Source of the DNA: Rhinopomastus cyanomelas
Lineage: Eukaryota > Chordata > Aves > Bucerotiformes > Rhinopomastidae
Direction: 5' to 3'
NCBI GenBank assembly: GCA_013400115.1
Contig: VXBP01003621.1
Location: forward strand, 7,480-71,479
DNA length: 64,000 bases
The notes beneath the pieces were generated by a model. It did no database searches, was not told the DNA's origin, and was given only the letters and a program-made list of their open reading frames with translations. Positions 13,601-28,600 of the stretch are shown piece by piece (position 1 is the stretch's first letter; every line of letters starts with the position of its first letter). Position numbers and translations under genes: made by a program.

Positions 13601-16600
13601 AGGTCTGCTCCCAGGATCTGAACCTTGTCACAAAGCTTCTGTGCTAGACTTGAGCTATTTTTCACTCTCAGCTTCCAGGGCAGTCCAGGGCCTGCTGATG
13701 GGCAAGTACCACCAGCCTCTTTTGCAAGAGAGTTTCATTTAATCTCTTGCATTTTCAGGTACTGCAGCACTGCAGCACGACCCGAGCCGAGGAACGGAAA
13801 CGCTCGCCGCGTACCTGAAGCGCTGTCCGCTGCTTGCAGAGAGCCTGCTCCAGGGCCGACAGGTTCTGCTTCAGGGAAAGATGATCCGACTGTATAGCTG
13901 CTGCTGCCGAAGCCTCTACCTGGCTTTTTAACTCCTCTCCCAGTTCTCGGAGCACAACCAGTGACTGCTGTGCTGCCTTCAACTCCGTGAGCACGTCCTG
14001 CGGCGACACATCGAATGAGAGTAGCAGTTCACCTGACACTGCTGACGTCCCCCAACGACCCAAACCCACCGCTACGGAAGCGGCTGTATTTCCCACTCGT
14101 GTCTCCTTCTGCCATCACAGAGTCACCCTGGTTGGAAAAGACCCCTGGGACCACCAAGTCCAACCATCTACTCTACAAGTTCACCCCTCAACACCTCATC
14201 CAAACGATCCTTCCACACATCTCAACCTTCTCCCAGGGCCTGACCACCCCTTCGGTGAAAACATTTTTCTTAATGTCCAGCCTAAACCTCGCCCGTCGTA
14301 GCCTGAACAACAAATCTGCGAGGAACTCAGTGGAGCTGCCAGGTTTTCCAAGCAAGCATGCCTTTGACAAGCACAGACTGGAGACTAAATGAAATGGTAT
14401 CATTTATGCACCCCCTTCAGAGCTGTGACTTCAGCTCCTGAAACACCAGCACACATGGAAAAGCAGGGGAAATCCTGAGATGTGAGCAGCTAAAGCTGCT
14501 GTTCCTGTGGTTCAGACGCATCTGGAAAGAGAAACGCGTCTGCAGGCAAGTTTCCAGTGCCCCAAGTGCAGAGCTTGATAACAGAGAGCCTCGTGTGCTT
14601 TGTACCCCCCAGAGCTGTGCAAAGCCTCCAAGCCCAACTGGGCACACGTACATTACAGTCCTGAATCCAAGCAGTGACCTCGCTGTCGGCAAAGTCTTTG
14701 CTGGTGGCCGTCTTCAGGAGCTCGGCGGCTCGGTCCTCCCGCTGCCGCACCGCGGCGGAGCACTGCTGGTGGCAGTCCTTGTACCTCTGCCACAGCTGAA
14801 GGAGGCCCTTGCTGGCACGCAGCCGCTCCGCAATCTCCTGCAGAAGGTTGTTCCACCTGGCAGAGACAACGGATGAACGATCAAAGTCTGGGAACCCACC
14901 AGAACTATCCCCTTCTTCCTCCCTGTTGTTCCCCAAGGTCTTTCTGCTTTTCATTTCAGATTGGGTGATTTAGCTTTAAACTGGGGAAAACAAATAAATC
15001 TGAGAAATATGCTGACGGGCTGTTCTCAGCTGTCCCAGCAGGTCTGATCCATCTGCATCTGGATGCTCGGCAGCAGAGCTGGAGGGTCAGCACTGCAGGG
15101 CCGAGGGGGAGAATCCCCTCCCTCCCTGACTGTCACAGGCCCTTCGCCGCCAGAGCTGCCCTCAATCCCTTCTCCTCCCAGTCTGTCCTTGTCCCGCTGC
15201 AGAGCCTTGCCCTTGCCGACTGGATGCGGTCTGCACAGCCCTCATCACACCTCTCCACCTGACACGAGCTCTCTGGGTTCGATGAGGACATCTCATTTCT
15301 TCTTAGTGGCCAATGAGACACTTCAGCTCCAGCCCTCAGCAAGCAGAATAATCCCACCCCCACAGGCCTCCCCACCTTCCACAACTACGAGGTAATTACT
15401 GAACACTGGGTCAAGGACTGAAAGGCAAGTTCAAACCAGCCATTTTCTACCTCAAGTTCACTTCTTTCAAGTTGTTGTTGAGTGTTTCAGTCACTGGTGG
15501 GTGACACTCCTTCAGCAGCTGATTGGTAACAGACCCAAACCTCTGCAGGTTATTGTCTTGCTTTTCTAACTCATCTTGCAGGTTCTAGACCAGAGAGAAA
15601 AACACATTTTAAAAATGAGGACGTACTAACCTTTAAAAATATTACAGGTTAACTTTAAAGGTTTAACTTCTAAAGGTTACTGCGTGCTGTAGGAACCTTG
15701 AAAAACAACACCCATCAGTGATACCCATCAGGTCATGAATGCAGGAACTTTTTCATCTAAAAGCAGCGTAGGAGAAAGGGACCTCATGGACAGAAGGATG
15801 ACCAGGAGCCAGCAATGGGCCCTCGTGGCCAAGAAGGCCAACAGCATCCTGGGGTGGATCAGAAGGGGGTGGTTAGCAGATGGAGAGAGGTTCTTCTCCC
15901 CCTCTACTCTGCCCTGCTGAGACCACAGCTGGAGTACTGTCCAGTTGTGGGCCCCTCAGCTCCAGAAGGACACAGAGCTGCTGGAGAGAGCCCAGTGCAG
16001 AGCCACAGAGATGGTGAAGGGAGGGGAGCATCTCCCTGCTGGGGAAAGGCTGAGGGAGCTGGGGCTCTTGAGCTGGGAGAAAAGGGAACCTGAGGTGTGA
16101 CCTCATTCATAAACATGATATATATGAAAAATACCAATGATCTATATGGTTGATAAATGTGGAAAGGGCAGGTGTCAGGAGGATGGAGCCAGGCTCTGCT
16201 CAGTGGGATCCAATGACAGGACAAGGGGCAGTGGGTGTGAGCTGGGACAGAGCAGGTTCCACATCAGTGTGAGAAGGACCTTCTTCCCAGTGAGGGTGAC
16301 GGAGCCCTGGCAGGGGCTGCCCAGGGTGGCTGTGGAGTCTCCTTCTCTGGAGACATTTCAAATCCCCCTGGACATGCTCCTGTGCAGCTGGATCTCAGAA
16401 AACAACTTGACAGTTGTTTTTCCCCTTTTGTTCTCTGCACGAAGACAAATGCAACGGCCATGTGACAGCAGGAAGCAGGATAGTCCTTTAACCTGGAGGT
16501 TCTTGACTTGGACTTTCACAGCTTCCAAAGAACCAGTAAGAAGATAAAAGTGGGACAAAGAGTATCTGGCTTCTGTCAGGTAACTGTTCAGTCCCTCATG

Positions 16601-19600
16601 GGCCTCTCTGTAAATGCTCCACTGATCAAGGACGGACTGCAGCAGGATCTTCAGCTGGCTAACCTAGGAGAAGGGAGGAGGACAAGTTAAGTCAACGAAA
16701 AGCAGTCCAGATATTTTTATGGCTTGTTTAAATTATCTCCTTCCATCTGATCTCAGATACAGGCTGTTCTACCTGCCTGACATCAAAGCTGCTGGGTTTT
16801 GTGCCATCATCACTGAGCACAGCATGAAGTTCTGCTTGATCTGATGAAAGCAGGATGGAAGAGACCAGGAGGCTATCAAGTCCATCCAGGTTAGTCCAAG
16901 AGAACTAGCTGAAGACTACGAAACAGGCAGCCCTAAGGCAGGCAGTGAGGTCTGTGAATGCCAGCAGAGAGGCCAGCGCTGACACGTGGAGAAGGCAGAC
17001 TTTAGGTCAAGTGACAAGGAATGCTGATCTCTTCCTTGTTCTGCAAGACCCGAGTGCTTGCAGAGGCACCACCGCACACATAACGTGGTACCTTTCCACT
17101 GAAGTCTCTGCAACCCCTCGGTGACATGAATTAAAAGCGTCCTTGAAATAGAAAATATGGTTTCCCCTCGTGAAGCTGAGAGTCAGCACAAACTTGGGGA
17201 TGGAGGGAAACAATTCAGCAGCTCTCCCCCTACATTCCAGTGGCCAGCCACTCGCTGCAAAGTGCCTGCTCTGCTGCTCCTCCAAGGCCCGTTCCTGAAG
17301 CCAGAGCCGGCCCTTGACCACCCTCTTACCATGTGATCCAGATTGGCCCAGGAGTGGTTCAGTTCTCGCAGAGTGTTCATAACAGCAGAAGAGACTTCTT
17401 CCCTCTTGTTCTGTACCAGAGAAAGACCACTCTGCTCTACGTTTTCCACTTCTTTTTCCTTTATTCGTATTGATTCTTCTAATTCCTGAAATGACAAAGC
17501 AGCTACCTCAGCACTGTTCTTTGCGTACCTGGCCAGATGATGCCTCCAGATAGAAAAGATGCCCATAAGCTCCTTAGTTGAGAAACAGGACAGTCACAGT
17601 TGCCTACTTTGGCTTTTAATACTCAAAAGAACCCTAACTCATCAGCAATCTACCATGTCTCCTTCAGGCAGCTGTAGACAGCGATGAGGTCTCCCCTTAG
17701 CTTCCTCTTCCTCAAACTAAACAGCCCCAACTGTCTCAATCTCTCCTCACAAGATTTATTCTCCAGGCCCTTCCTCAGCTTCTCTGCCGTCCTCCAGCCC
17801 CTCGACATCTCCCTTGTCCTGAGGTGCCCAGAACTGGACCCAGTCCTCAAGGTGCAGCCTCCCCAGTGCTGAGTGCAGGGGGACAATCACACAACTGACA
17901 GCTGCAGAGTCATCTTAGCTCGTCCCAGAACACTGAGAGGGCCTTTGAGTCAGTCCAAAGCTGGCTCAGCCCTCCCCACACACCAACCCCAGACAATGGG
18001 AAGAACAGGAAGCGGTGCAGAGTCTCAGCTCAGTTAACTTTATGCTCTCAGCACAACAGACCGTAGGAGTGAAGCAGGAGTGATTTAGCACAGCCTGGCT
18101 CAGCTGGCCTTGTGTACTTGGCTGGAGTTCAAAGCTGGAGCTGATTTATCACCTTCATCGTTCTTTCTGGTCAGGGAAGTCAGCAAATACACTTGGAGAG
18201 TCAACTCTCAGTGGCAGACTTTGATCAGCAGAGAAACAAATGGTTGAAGCAGTAACTGTACCAGACACTCCCACGCATCCGGTTCAAGCAGCACAAAAGC
18301 TGCAGTTTACTCATTAACCAGTGCTAGCTGCTGCCTGGTGTCCCACTCCTAAGCGGAGGCGCTCGTTTCTCCATCACAGATCAGAAACAGGAACGCATCT
18401 TTAACTGAGTTGTGACTTTAGAATCACAGAACATGAGGGACTGGAGGGGACCTCAAAAGATGATCTAGCCCAATCCCCCTGCCACAGCAGGATCCCCTAC
18501 ATTCAGTCACACAGGAACATCTCCAGGCGGGTTTTAAATGTCTCCACAGAAGAAGACTCCACAACCCCCCTGGGCAGCCCCTGCCAGGGCTCTGGCACCC
18601 TCAGCAGGAAGAAGGTCCTTCTCATATGGATGTAGAACCCCCTCTGCTCCAGCTCACAACCCCTTGTCCTGTCACTGGGTGCCCCTGAGCAGAGCCTGGC
18701 TCCATCCTCCTGACACCCACCCCTCACATATTGATCAACATGCATGAGGTCACCCCTCAGGCTCCTCTTCTCCACGCGGAAGAGCCCCGGCTGTTATTTG
18801 CAAGGGGACATCACCTGACAGTCTTTCAAAGCATTCTGCACTGAAGCCTGGTCTCCAATTTTCTGCTGCTGCTTCAGCTTCTTCTCTTGGGTTTCAAACC
18901 AGGATTTCAGGCACTGCACACTGTTTTCATACTCTGTCCAGGAATCCTGTAGACTTTCCAAGAGCTGGATCTGCAAAGAAAGACGAGCACACACCTTCTC
19001 GTGAAAGGACCTTTACTGCCGGGTCAATGGAACAACCAGTGAAGGCCAGGGCTGACCGCTGCCTTCTCATCATGAAGGCTTTCCCCAGAATTTGAAAACA
19101 GCACAGGCATTCCCTCTTAACCCTGTCTGCTCTTTGCAAAGGAGTTCCTGTGCCAAAACCCGGCTTTGGCCACAGACGAGGACACAGAGGTAACACATCG
19201 AGCCACCAGGACACACGGAAAGAAGCCAACTCGTTGGCAGGATGGGTGTTGGAACTGGGGTTATTCGCAGCAACCAAAGTCCTCAGGATTTCCCAGCAGG
19301 GGATGGAAGAGATTGACCGAGTAGTGAGTGGCCACGAAGGGCGTCACGGGGCTAGAGCGCGCGGCACACGGGGCGAGGCTGGGCTCAGTCAGCCTGGGGA
19401 AAGGCAGGCAGAGGAGGCATCCCCTTGTGCTGTCCATTCGTTATCGGAAAGTCTGGGGAAGGCAGAGGCTCTTCTGCTGGGCTCGATGATCCCAAGGGCC
19501 TTTTCCAACCTGAATGAGTCTATGGTCCTGCTCTGGCAGGGGGATTGGACTAGATCATCTTTCAAGGTCACTTCCAAGCCCTAATGTTCTGTGATTCTTG

Positions 19601-22600
19601 GAGCTGTCCCGTCCCTGGCAGTGTTTGAGGCAACAAGGCAAAGTCTGACTGGGAACAGGGCAAAACTGCTTCCCATAAGAACGAACTGCCCAGAGAGGTT
19701 GTGGCATCTGTCCCTGGACATTTTAAAAACTCTGACCCGACTGTAAACTCACTCTGTCTGCAGTGAGGAGCCTGGAGGGCACCGCGTGCCGGCGACAATG
19801 CGACCCCGCCCTACAGCTGGCCACAGCTGGCCACAGCGCAGCCGGGCTCCTCCTTTACCTTTTCCGTTATCAGGCCTTGCAGGATCTGCCAACGTCTGTT
19901 CATGGCCCCCAGCTGCTCTGCAAAATCAGTTTTGTCGCTGCGTTTGCTTTCCACGTCCTGGCTGCTGATCTGCAGCACCGACTGGTTCACAAAGTCCACC
20001 GTCAACTGTTTGCAGTTTAGATCTATTTTGAAACCCTGGAGGAAAAGAAGGGAAAGTGTAAGCAGCACAGTTCCTCACCTCCTGGCAAAGCAGAGGGAAG
20101 ATGTTCACAAATGTTTAGCCACAAGACTTTCTTATCAGCTGGTCAGCAGTTAAAAATGCTGTGATTTGTTCTCCCCTAGGTGTTAATCAAGGCAGCAACA
20201 GCCTCTGGAATAAAGACTCTGCCTTCCCTCCCCGGCAGATAAAAACCCCGGTGTAAACACGCTGCTGTTTCTCTCAGGTACCAGGTTTGTGAAGAACTGT
20301 CTGCATATCAGGGGGTTTTTCTCCACATTATTTAGTATCAGAATCTTTAGCACAAAAACAGCTGAGGTGGAACACACTCTTCCATACAACAAAGAGCTAT
20401 AGATGGAGCCAGGCTCTGCTCAGGGGCACCCAGTGACAGGACAAGGGGCAGAGGGTGTGAGCTGGGACACAAGAGGCTCCACATCAGTGTGAGAAGGACC
20501 TTCTTCCAGTGAGGGTGCCAGAGCCCTGGAAGGGGCTGCCCAGGGGGGTTGTGGAGTCTCCTTCTCTGGGGGTGTGTAAAACCTGCCTGGACATGTTCCT
20601 GTGGGACTGGGTCTGGGGGATGCTGCTGTGGCAGGGGGGTTGGACTGGCTGATCTTTCGAGGTCCCTTCCAATCCCTGATGTTCTGTGATGCTGTGATAA
20701 GAAGCGATTTTCCAGGAGACTAGCAAAACAAAGGTGACACTGAGAAAAAACCCACTGTGTGCAGATTTATTTGAAGAGTGCTATGATCTCACTTCAGAGG
20801 TGAAATTGTGTGACCTGGGCGACCCTGCTGCGGCAGGGACAGCCTTTCAAGGTCTCTTCCAATCCCTAACCTGCTGTGATGCTGCGCTCTGTCTGTACTC
20901 CTCAACAGTTACCTCCTGGTGCAAGAGCTTTCATTTCTGCTCCAGACACTGATCACGATTCTCTTGCTCTTACAGAGCCATTCAAGAACAAGCTGCACCC
21001 TGAGGAGAAGCTGATGTTACCAGGCAAGCTGTCAAACCCTTTGTGTAATCTGCACAGTGCTCTGTGGTTTTAGTGATGGCACATCTAATCCAACACGAAA
21101 ATCAGGGCGAGCACACCAAAACTATACTCTGGCCATAACTGAACAGCAGGCAAAGGAACTGGGGCTTCTTTTCACAGTATCAAGTATTACCCAGTCTGAA
21201 CCAGTGAGGACTTTACAGCCTCTCCCTGACATCACTTTTTATAGGGGCCACTGAGAGAGGAAACCAAGAGTATTTCCATGCAGCACCTTGTACTTCTGGA
21301 CATACTCCTGAATGCCCTTCCGTCCGACCACGTTCTTGATATTCTCCTCATCCTGCTGAACGACGTTTTCCATCAGGGAAATCCAGCTCATGACTTCAGC
21401 GATAGCGTGGCGGGAGGGGATCCTGTCCATCTGGAGCTGCAGAGACAACAGACTTCAAACGTGAAGGCAACGGCCAAGAACTCCTCCCTTTGCATGACCA
21501 GGGGACCTTTCTGTTACCTGCTCCTGTTCCCTCATCTGCTCTGATGAGGAGAGATGGAGAGAGCTGGGGCTGGTTAGTGTGAGCAAGAGGAGGCTGAGGG
21601 GAGCCCTCATTGCTCTCTACAGCTGCCTGAAAGGACCCTGCAGAGATGCTGCCGCTGGGCTCTGCTCACAGGTCATCAGTGACAGAAGCAGAGGGAAGGG
21701 CTTCAGGCTCCAACAGGGGAGGGTCAGACTGGAAATTCTTCCCAGAGAGAGTGGTCAGGCCCTGGGATGGGCTGCCCAGGGTGGTGGTTGAGCCCCCATC
21801 CCTGGATGAGCTTAAAAGTCACTTATATGTGGTGCTGGGGGATCTGGTTTAGGGGTGACCTTGCAGAGCAGGGCTGATGGTTGGAGTCAATGAACTCAAG
21901 GGTCTTATCCAACCTGGCTGATTCTATGACACTATTACCATGTTATTCTACAGCTTTAACACATCCCTGGTGTTTATAAAAAAAGGAGTGAACAGGATTT
22001 GGATCTAAGTGTAAGTACATGAGGATAAAGAGTAGAGGGGAGCAAGCATGCCTCCAAGGCTTTGCCACCTGCTGGGGTCTGAATCCTCTGGAGTACGAAA
22101 GGCTGTCACTGGCCTTGGTTACCTGGTGCAGCTTCTCTTGCACTGCTGGGATTTGTTGGAGCAGCTCTGCCCACTGAGCGTCGATGCGGGACAGGTCTGC
22201 TCGCAGCGCTGCCGTATCCACCTTCTTCAGCCTGAGGAGCTGGTTCCCGGTGCACAGGACAGAAGACTTTTGGGATGACTTCGCGTCTACTTCTTTGGAG
22301 AACTCCTGCGAGCAGAAGCATTTCATGGAAACAGTCAACCACCTGCCTGCAGCACTCAAAGCTTTCCTGCAGGAACCCAAGAGCATGCTCCCTTCCCTGT
22401 AAAACATCAACCTTCTGCTAGTGTTGACCAGCTACAGCTCAGAGCCAGAGACGCCGGCACTTGTTTTGAGGCATGAGGCCACTTTGTCTTTGCACAACCA
22501 CCGCGCTCAGCAAAGGAGTGTTTCGTGTGCAGACGCACCCGTTACTTTAGGAAGGTCTCGCCTTGCAGAAGAGGTCTGGGGGGTTTGCACCGTCCCTGCT

Positions 22601-25600
22601 TCAAAGACAATAACAGGTCCACCCACGGGTGACCTACCAGAAAGGAGCTCAGGTGGTCTCGGACCGTTTCCAGCTCCTGAGGAACTGTCACAGACTGCTG
22701 GCTCCAAAACCCCAGTCGCTCCATCGCAGACTGTAACCAGTGGGACAACTCTGTTGACTCACTCTGGTACCTGTCAAGATGTTTAAAGAAAACCATCATC
22801 ACCACTTAAAGACCGTTTGGGTGAGGGGCTGAGGGCTGTGGTTTAGGGGTGAACTTGTGGGGTAAGGTAGGTGGTTGGACTTGATGATCCCAGGGGTCTT
22901 TTCCAAGCAGAGTGATGCTGTGATTCACATCAGCAGCCTCTCCCCTCCACGTGGTCGGGGAAGACACCACACGCCAGACTTAGAGTGAAAGTGTGTTACT
23001 TACTTTATCTCCCTTCAGAAAAAACACGTGCTACTTCTGAAGACAGGCACAGTACCAGGATGTTCTTACTTTAGCCACTGCACCCGTAATTCCTAACAGG
23101 GCCTTTGTTTTGCCTCTTAGCAAAAGTTACGCTGAGTGAAGGACTAGTACCTAGATGGTACTGGAGCCATTCCCAGGCCTCTCCAGTGCTGGGGCCGTTC
23201 CCTGCCTCAGGAAAACCTTGGGGAACCACCCTGGTTGGCTCCTGAGCAGTTCCCCTTGGTGCGTGGCACTGGTACGGAGCAGAAGAGCACTGCTGAGCAG
23301 TCAAACACATCCTCAAGCACTTTCTTTAAGGCAGAGTCTAACAGCCCTGGGGCTCTGAGCGACTCTGCCCAGACCAGTGCGGGTGAGGCAGTTCATCCTG
23401 GGCATTATGTCAGCGTTACCTCGTCCAGTGCTTCAGGATTGTCTCCAGCCTGTGCAGCTCCTTGGTAACCTTGCTGGTGCTGTTTAACCAGCGTTCCCCG
23501 AGCTGGTTCAGCTGACTTTCCAGATCTGGGCAGCTAACAGAGAACAGGAGCCTCTTGCCATCGTCTAGCGTGCGGTACAACTTGGGCTGGTGTTCGGCCA
23601 GGTTGGACTTCAGGCGCTGTAACAACAGAGGGGATGGTTGGACAGCTCTGTGGGTCTCCGCTGCCGCGCGTTCTTGACACGGAGCCGTACTGCACCGTGT
23701 GGGACATCCAGCACCACCACGCCACATCAGGTTGTGCCCTCTGCTCCAGCTCTCCCCGAGAACTGTCACGCGAGCAGTGTGCTCAAAATGTGACCCAGTC
23801 CTCAAGACCAGTGCTAAGTACAGGGGGACAATCCCCTCCCTAACCTTGGCATCTTCCACAGTCAAGAGACTGTGAGTAAGATAAGCTACAGCACCGGCTC
23901 ACGTCCTGACTGCGGACAACTTATTTTAGTGCTCTCTCCTCCAAGGTGCTTGATGAGGCCTCACCTAGTGCCTCTGACTGTGCTCTGCCCCACCTCCCAC
24001 CGAGTTCACGAAGAAGGAAGAAGTCTGGGTGCAGGACAAAGCTGTCGAGATGTTGAGGGATCTAGAGCACATGTGCTTTAACAAGAGGCTGAGGGAGGAG
24101 CGCGTGGTTCAGACTGACCAACAGCTAAGGGCCAGTCGAACCGAAACCTGAACCTTTCTGGTCTGGAACCGGAAAGATAACGCAGCTCAGTGTCCCTCTC
24201 ACTTAACTCTTCCACGAAGAATGTCTACAAAGCACCAACCTGAAACAGCGTGATCCGCTCTGTAAGCCTGTCCTCTGTCTCTTCCACCAAAGCAACAGGG
24301 GGAATGCTGCTCTCAACAGACTCCAGCTGCCTGCTAAGCTCCTGGTAATCTTCATCAAGACGCATCCAGGTCTGCAAGAACAAATTATCCACGAGCAAGG
24401 GGTGAGTGCCCAGTTTTCAGTCAATATTCAGAATGTTTATCACTTGCTTTCTTCATCTGAAGTCCTACAGCTGCACGGTCGTGAAAGTACAGAAATTACA
24501 GCACCAATGTCCAGAGAGCCTATAAGCAGACATTAGCTCTGTGTCAAGTGCAGCTTTTCATAGAATCAGACAGTCATTCGGGTCGGAAAAGACCCCTGGG
24601 ATCATCGAGTCCAACCATCAGCCCTACTCTGCAAGGTCACCCCCAAACCAGATCCCCCAGCACCACATCTGAGCGTCTTTTAAACTCATCCAGGGATGAG
24701 GACTCTGCCACCACCCCGGGCAGCCCAGTCCAGTGCCTGACCACTCTCTCTGGGAAGAATTTCTTCCTGACGGCCAGCCTAACCCTCTCCTGATGGAGCT
24801 TGAAGCCCTTCCCGCTGGTTCTGTCACTGATGACCTGTGAGCAGAGCCCAGCAGCAGCATCTCTGCAGGGTCCTTTCAGGTAGCTGCAGAGAGCGATGAG
24901 GTCTCCCCTTCAGCCTCCTCAAACTGAACTGTTCTGTTGGCTGGAACACACGGGTAAAGCTGTCACGTTCTCCTTGGCAGCTAAAGCCAAGCAGCTCCTT
25001 TAAATTTAGAGGAGCACAACCTGTGCCACCTGAAGGTCACAGCAGTTCACCAGCAGAGATCACAGCCAGCCCGTCAGCGCCTTGTGTGTGGGACCAAAGG
25101 AACTGACATCCATCCATCAACTGCATCCAGGCACAGGAAGTCCACGTGGCAGAATATCCTGGGGGCTGCTGACAGTGGCAGTACAGAAAAGACCCCAGAC
25201 ATCCTCACCTCCAGAACGTATTCCAGCTCCACACCTCGCTTGTGCGCCAGCTTTAACACCGCTGAAGCTTGGGTCATCAGCTCTGACCGCGACTGAGTCT
25301 CCTTCAAGAAGGTAAAGCTGCTCATCTTTCTAAAGAGCGTTTCCGTCAGGATCATGTGGGACTCCAAGCCCTGAAAATATTCCTGGAGAGGTTTGGGTGT
25401 GAGGGAGAACAGAGAGGAGAAAGCGCAACTGTTAACTTGTCACCACTGAAGCGTCACAGTAGGATCACGTGGACACAGAACTGGGCAGATTTTTCACTAC
25501 TAACATTTCACACAATCCGAAACGCAACTGACAAGGACAATCACAGTGTCACAGAACATTAGGGACTGGAAGGGACCTTGAAAGATCGTCCAGTCCAATC

Positions 25601-28600
25601 CCCCTGCCACAGGAGGATCGAGCATGTCCATCACCAGTCCCTAGGGAGGAGCAGCCAACTTCCACCTCACTGCAACTTCCCTTCAGGTAGCTGCAGAGAG
25701 CAGTGAGGTCTCCCCTCAGCCTTCTCTTCTGCAGGCTGCACAGCCCCAGCTCCTCCAGCCTCTCTCCATCAGTCCTGCCCTCCAGACCCACATGAGGAGA
25801 GGCCTGGCCACATCAGGCGAGGCAAATCCAAGAAAGCTTTTGCCAGTCCTGTAAACCTGACTTCCAAACCCTGTCCTTGATCTGGGCTGAGAAAGGTGGG
25901 GAAACACTCTGTTTGGGAACAGCGGCTCGTGAACCTTCAGAAACAGAGGGTTAGACATTTGCTGCAGCCACTGTTGGTCCCGAAACGTGTCACAGTTTCT
26001 TACCTTATGTTTATCAAGCAGCGACTGAACCTCTTCTTTGGAAGCAACAATAATTTTCGGGTCACCAGCCATCTTTTCCTGGCCTGTTTCCACCAGGTCA
26101 GCCAGGTCCTGCAAAGCCCGCTCGTACTGCCTCTTCAGAGCCAGAGTCTGATTGAGGTCGCTCCGTCTGGACGCGATGATCATCATCAGCTCGTCGTACT
26201 TATCCTTGGAGACAAGAGCACCGGCGGCGAGTCTCGTTTCACACCTGACACTCCTCTCCAGATGAGCCTTGCTATCCCTGCACTCCTCAGCGAGTATGAT
26301 CCGAGCATGATCTCCATCTGCTAACCAACCCCCTTCTAACCCACCCCTGGATGCCACTGGCCTTCTCGGCCACAAAGGCCCACTGCTGGCTCATGGTCAG
26401 CCTGCTGGTCACCAGGACCCCCAGGTCCCTTCATGAGCACGAAATGATGAGTTGTCCTACTTAAGGAGGTGCTACGAAGAGGATGGAACTTCTGAAGCAT
26501 ACCTGGATCTTCGACAGCTCCTGCACAGAAGGCTGGTCAAGCTGTAGCTTGTCTACACGCTTCTTCAGTTCACTGATTTGAGCATCTAGTTCCTTCAAAC
26601 CTTCTTCAGCCTCCAGTATGACCTGCATTTGACAATCACAGCGTAACTGGGTCTTCAGACACTGCCCCGTGCGCTCGTAACACAGACAGGGAGACAGGAA
26701 AGTCACTCTAGGTGGGGTCTGGTTTTCCCTCCACGTTTATACGTGTGCAGACCCTCTCTGAAGTACTCGTTTCCACACGTGTGTGAATGAACACACACGA
26801 GCTCCCACAAAAAGCAACCCTGCTCTACAAACCACCCACAAGGTGAGGAGCAACTCTGCCTCTTCCCCTTCCCCAGTAACAGATGTCTCATCATACCTGC
26901 ATTTGCTCTGTTTCTGGTCTCTCAGCTGCCTCTGCCAGTTTCTGCAGAACTAAGTATTTGTGATCAGCCACCGACGTAAACAGGAGCTTCAGCTCGTTCT
27001 ACAGGAGACAGGAAGAGCCACAAATTACAGCCATCCACAGCACAGACCAACTCTGCACGTTCCACAAAGCGTGAGGAGCTCAAACGCCACCACGTCAACG
27101 CTTGGGCATGAAATCCATCCACAGCTGAAAGCATCACAATTAGCACAGCTGAACTGGACAGAGATGAACTACAAGCTGAAGTCACCCGTAGCCAGGCACA
27201 CATAACCTGGGAACACAGCTCTGCTGCTGCCTTTCACGAGTCACAGAGCACTAGGGATTGGAAGGGACCTCCAAAGATCATCCAGCCCAGTCACCCCACC
27301 ACAGCAGGATCCCTAGGTCCAGTTGCACAGGAACACGGCCAGGTGGGTTCAAAATGTCGCCAGAGATGTCTCCTGACACCCACCCCTCACACACTGATCA
27401 CCCCCCAGTCTCCTTTTTTGCAAGCTCAAGAGCCCCAGCTCCCTCAGCCTTCCTCGTCAGGGAGATGTTGGACTGCCCTCACCACCTCTGGGGCTCTGCC
27501 CTCCACTCCCCTCCCACTGGACATGCACCCCTGTCAGCGCTGTCGGACAGCACCCTACCTTGAAAGTCGCTATTTGCTGGACCTGTCCCTTCATCTGCTG
27601 GCACCGCTCACTTATTACGGACTCCAGGAGGGTCAGTCTTCTCAGGAGACAATCCAGAGTGTCTTCCATAATATCCCTCTTGTCATCATTCTCAGGAAAC
27701 ACTTGAGCAAACAAACTCTTGTTCTTATCCATTTCTTCTGTTATGTCTTTGATTTCCTTGGCAAGAGACTGATTTTGTAGAAAACAAAACAGAGTGATGC
27801 ATAATGGTCTGGGGTGAAAGGGATCTTCAACCATCACCTAACCCGATCCCCCTGCAGCGAGCTGGGGCACCTTCAGCTGGAGCAGGGTGCTCAGAGCCCT
27901 GCCCTACCTGACCTTGAATGTCTCCAGGGATGGGGCAACTACCACTTCTCTGGGCAGCCTGTTCCTGTGTTTCATCACCCTCGTTGTGAAATGTTTCTTC
28001 TCAGATACAGCCCATCCTATCACCTCTTGCTCCTTCCTTCCCTTCCTCATTTCACACTACCAGGACTTTCAGAGTGTCTTTCTAAACGCTACTTTACTGA
28101 CAATTCCGAGGAAGTCCAACGCACGGGCTCCTTACCTCTTGCTTGCAGAGGTATGTTGCTGTTTCTTCCTCTGGCAGCAGAGCTGCAGCAACAAAGACCT
28201 GTTCCTCCACACCATCCAGCCACACCGAGGTGGCCGCAACACCATCGTACAGCTTCTGCTCAAGATGCACCCTGTCCTCCACCCGTGCAGCCTGAGCAAA
28301 AGGAACCAGAGCAAAAGCACAAGATCATCTTCCTAACGTCTGGTATTTAGGAAAGGGTTGGAGGTCCGGGTGGGAGCTAGAGCAGTTCTCAGTGTAAACG
28401 TGGCTCTACCAGAGGGCAAGTACAAGGAGGACGGACAAGTTACCTCAGATGACACATCCTCAAAGGCCTGATTCAATTCCACCAGCACCGGTGACACTAA
28501 GGACTTCTCCTCATCCTGCCCCTCCTCCTTGTACAAAGGCACCCCGGCCATCAGTCTGGATGGTCTGCTGTAAAGCTGCTGCGAGAGAGAAGCGCTGATC

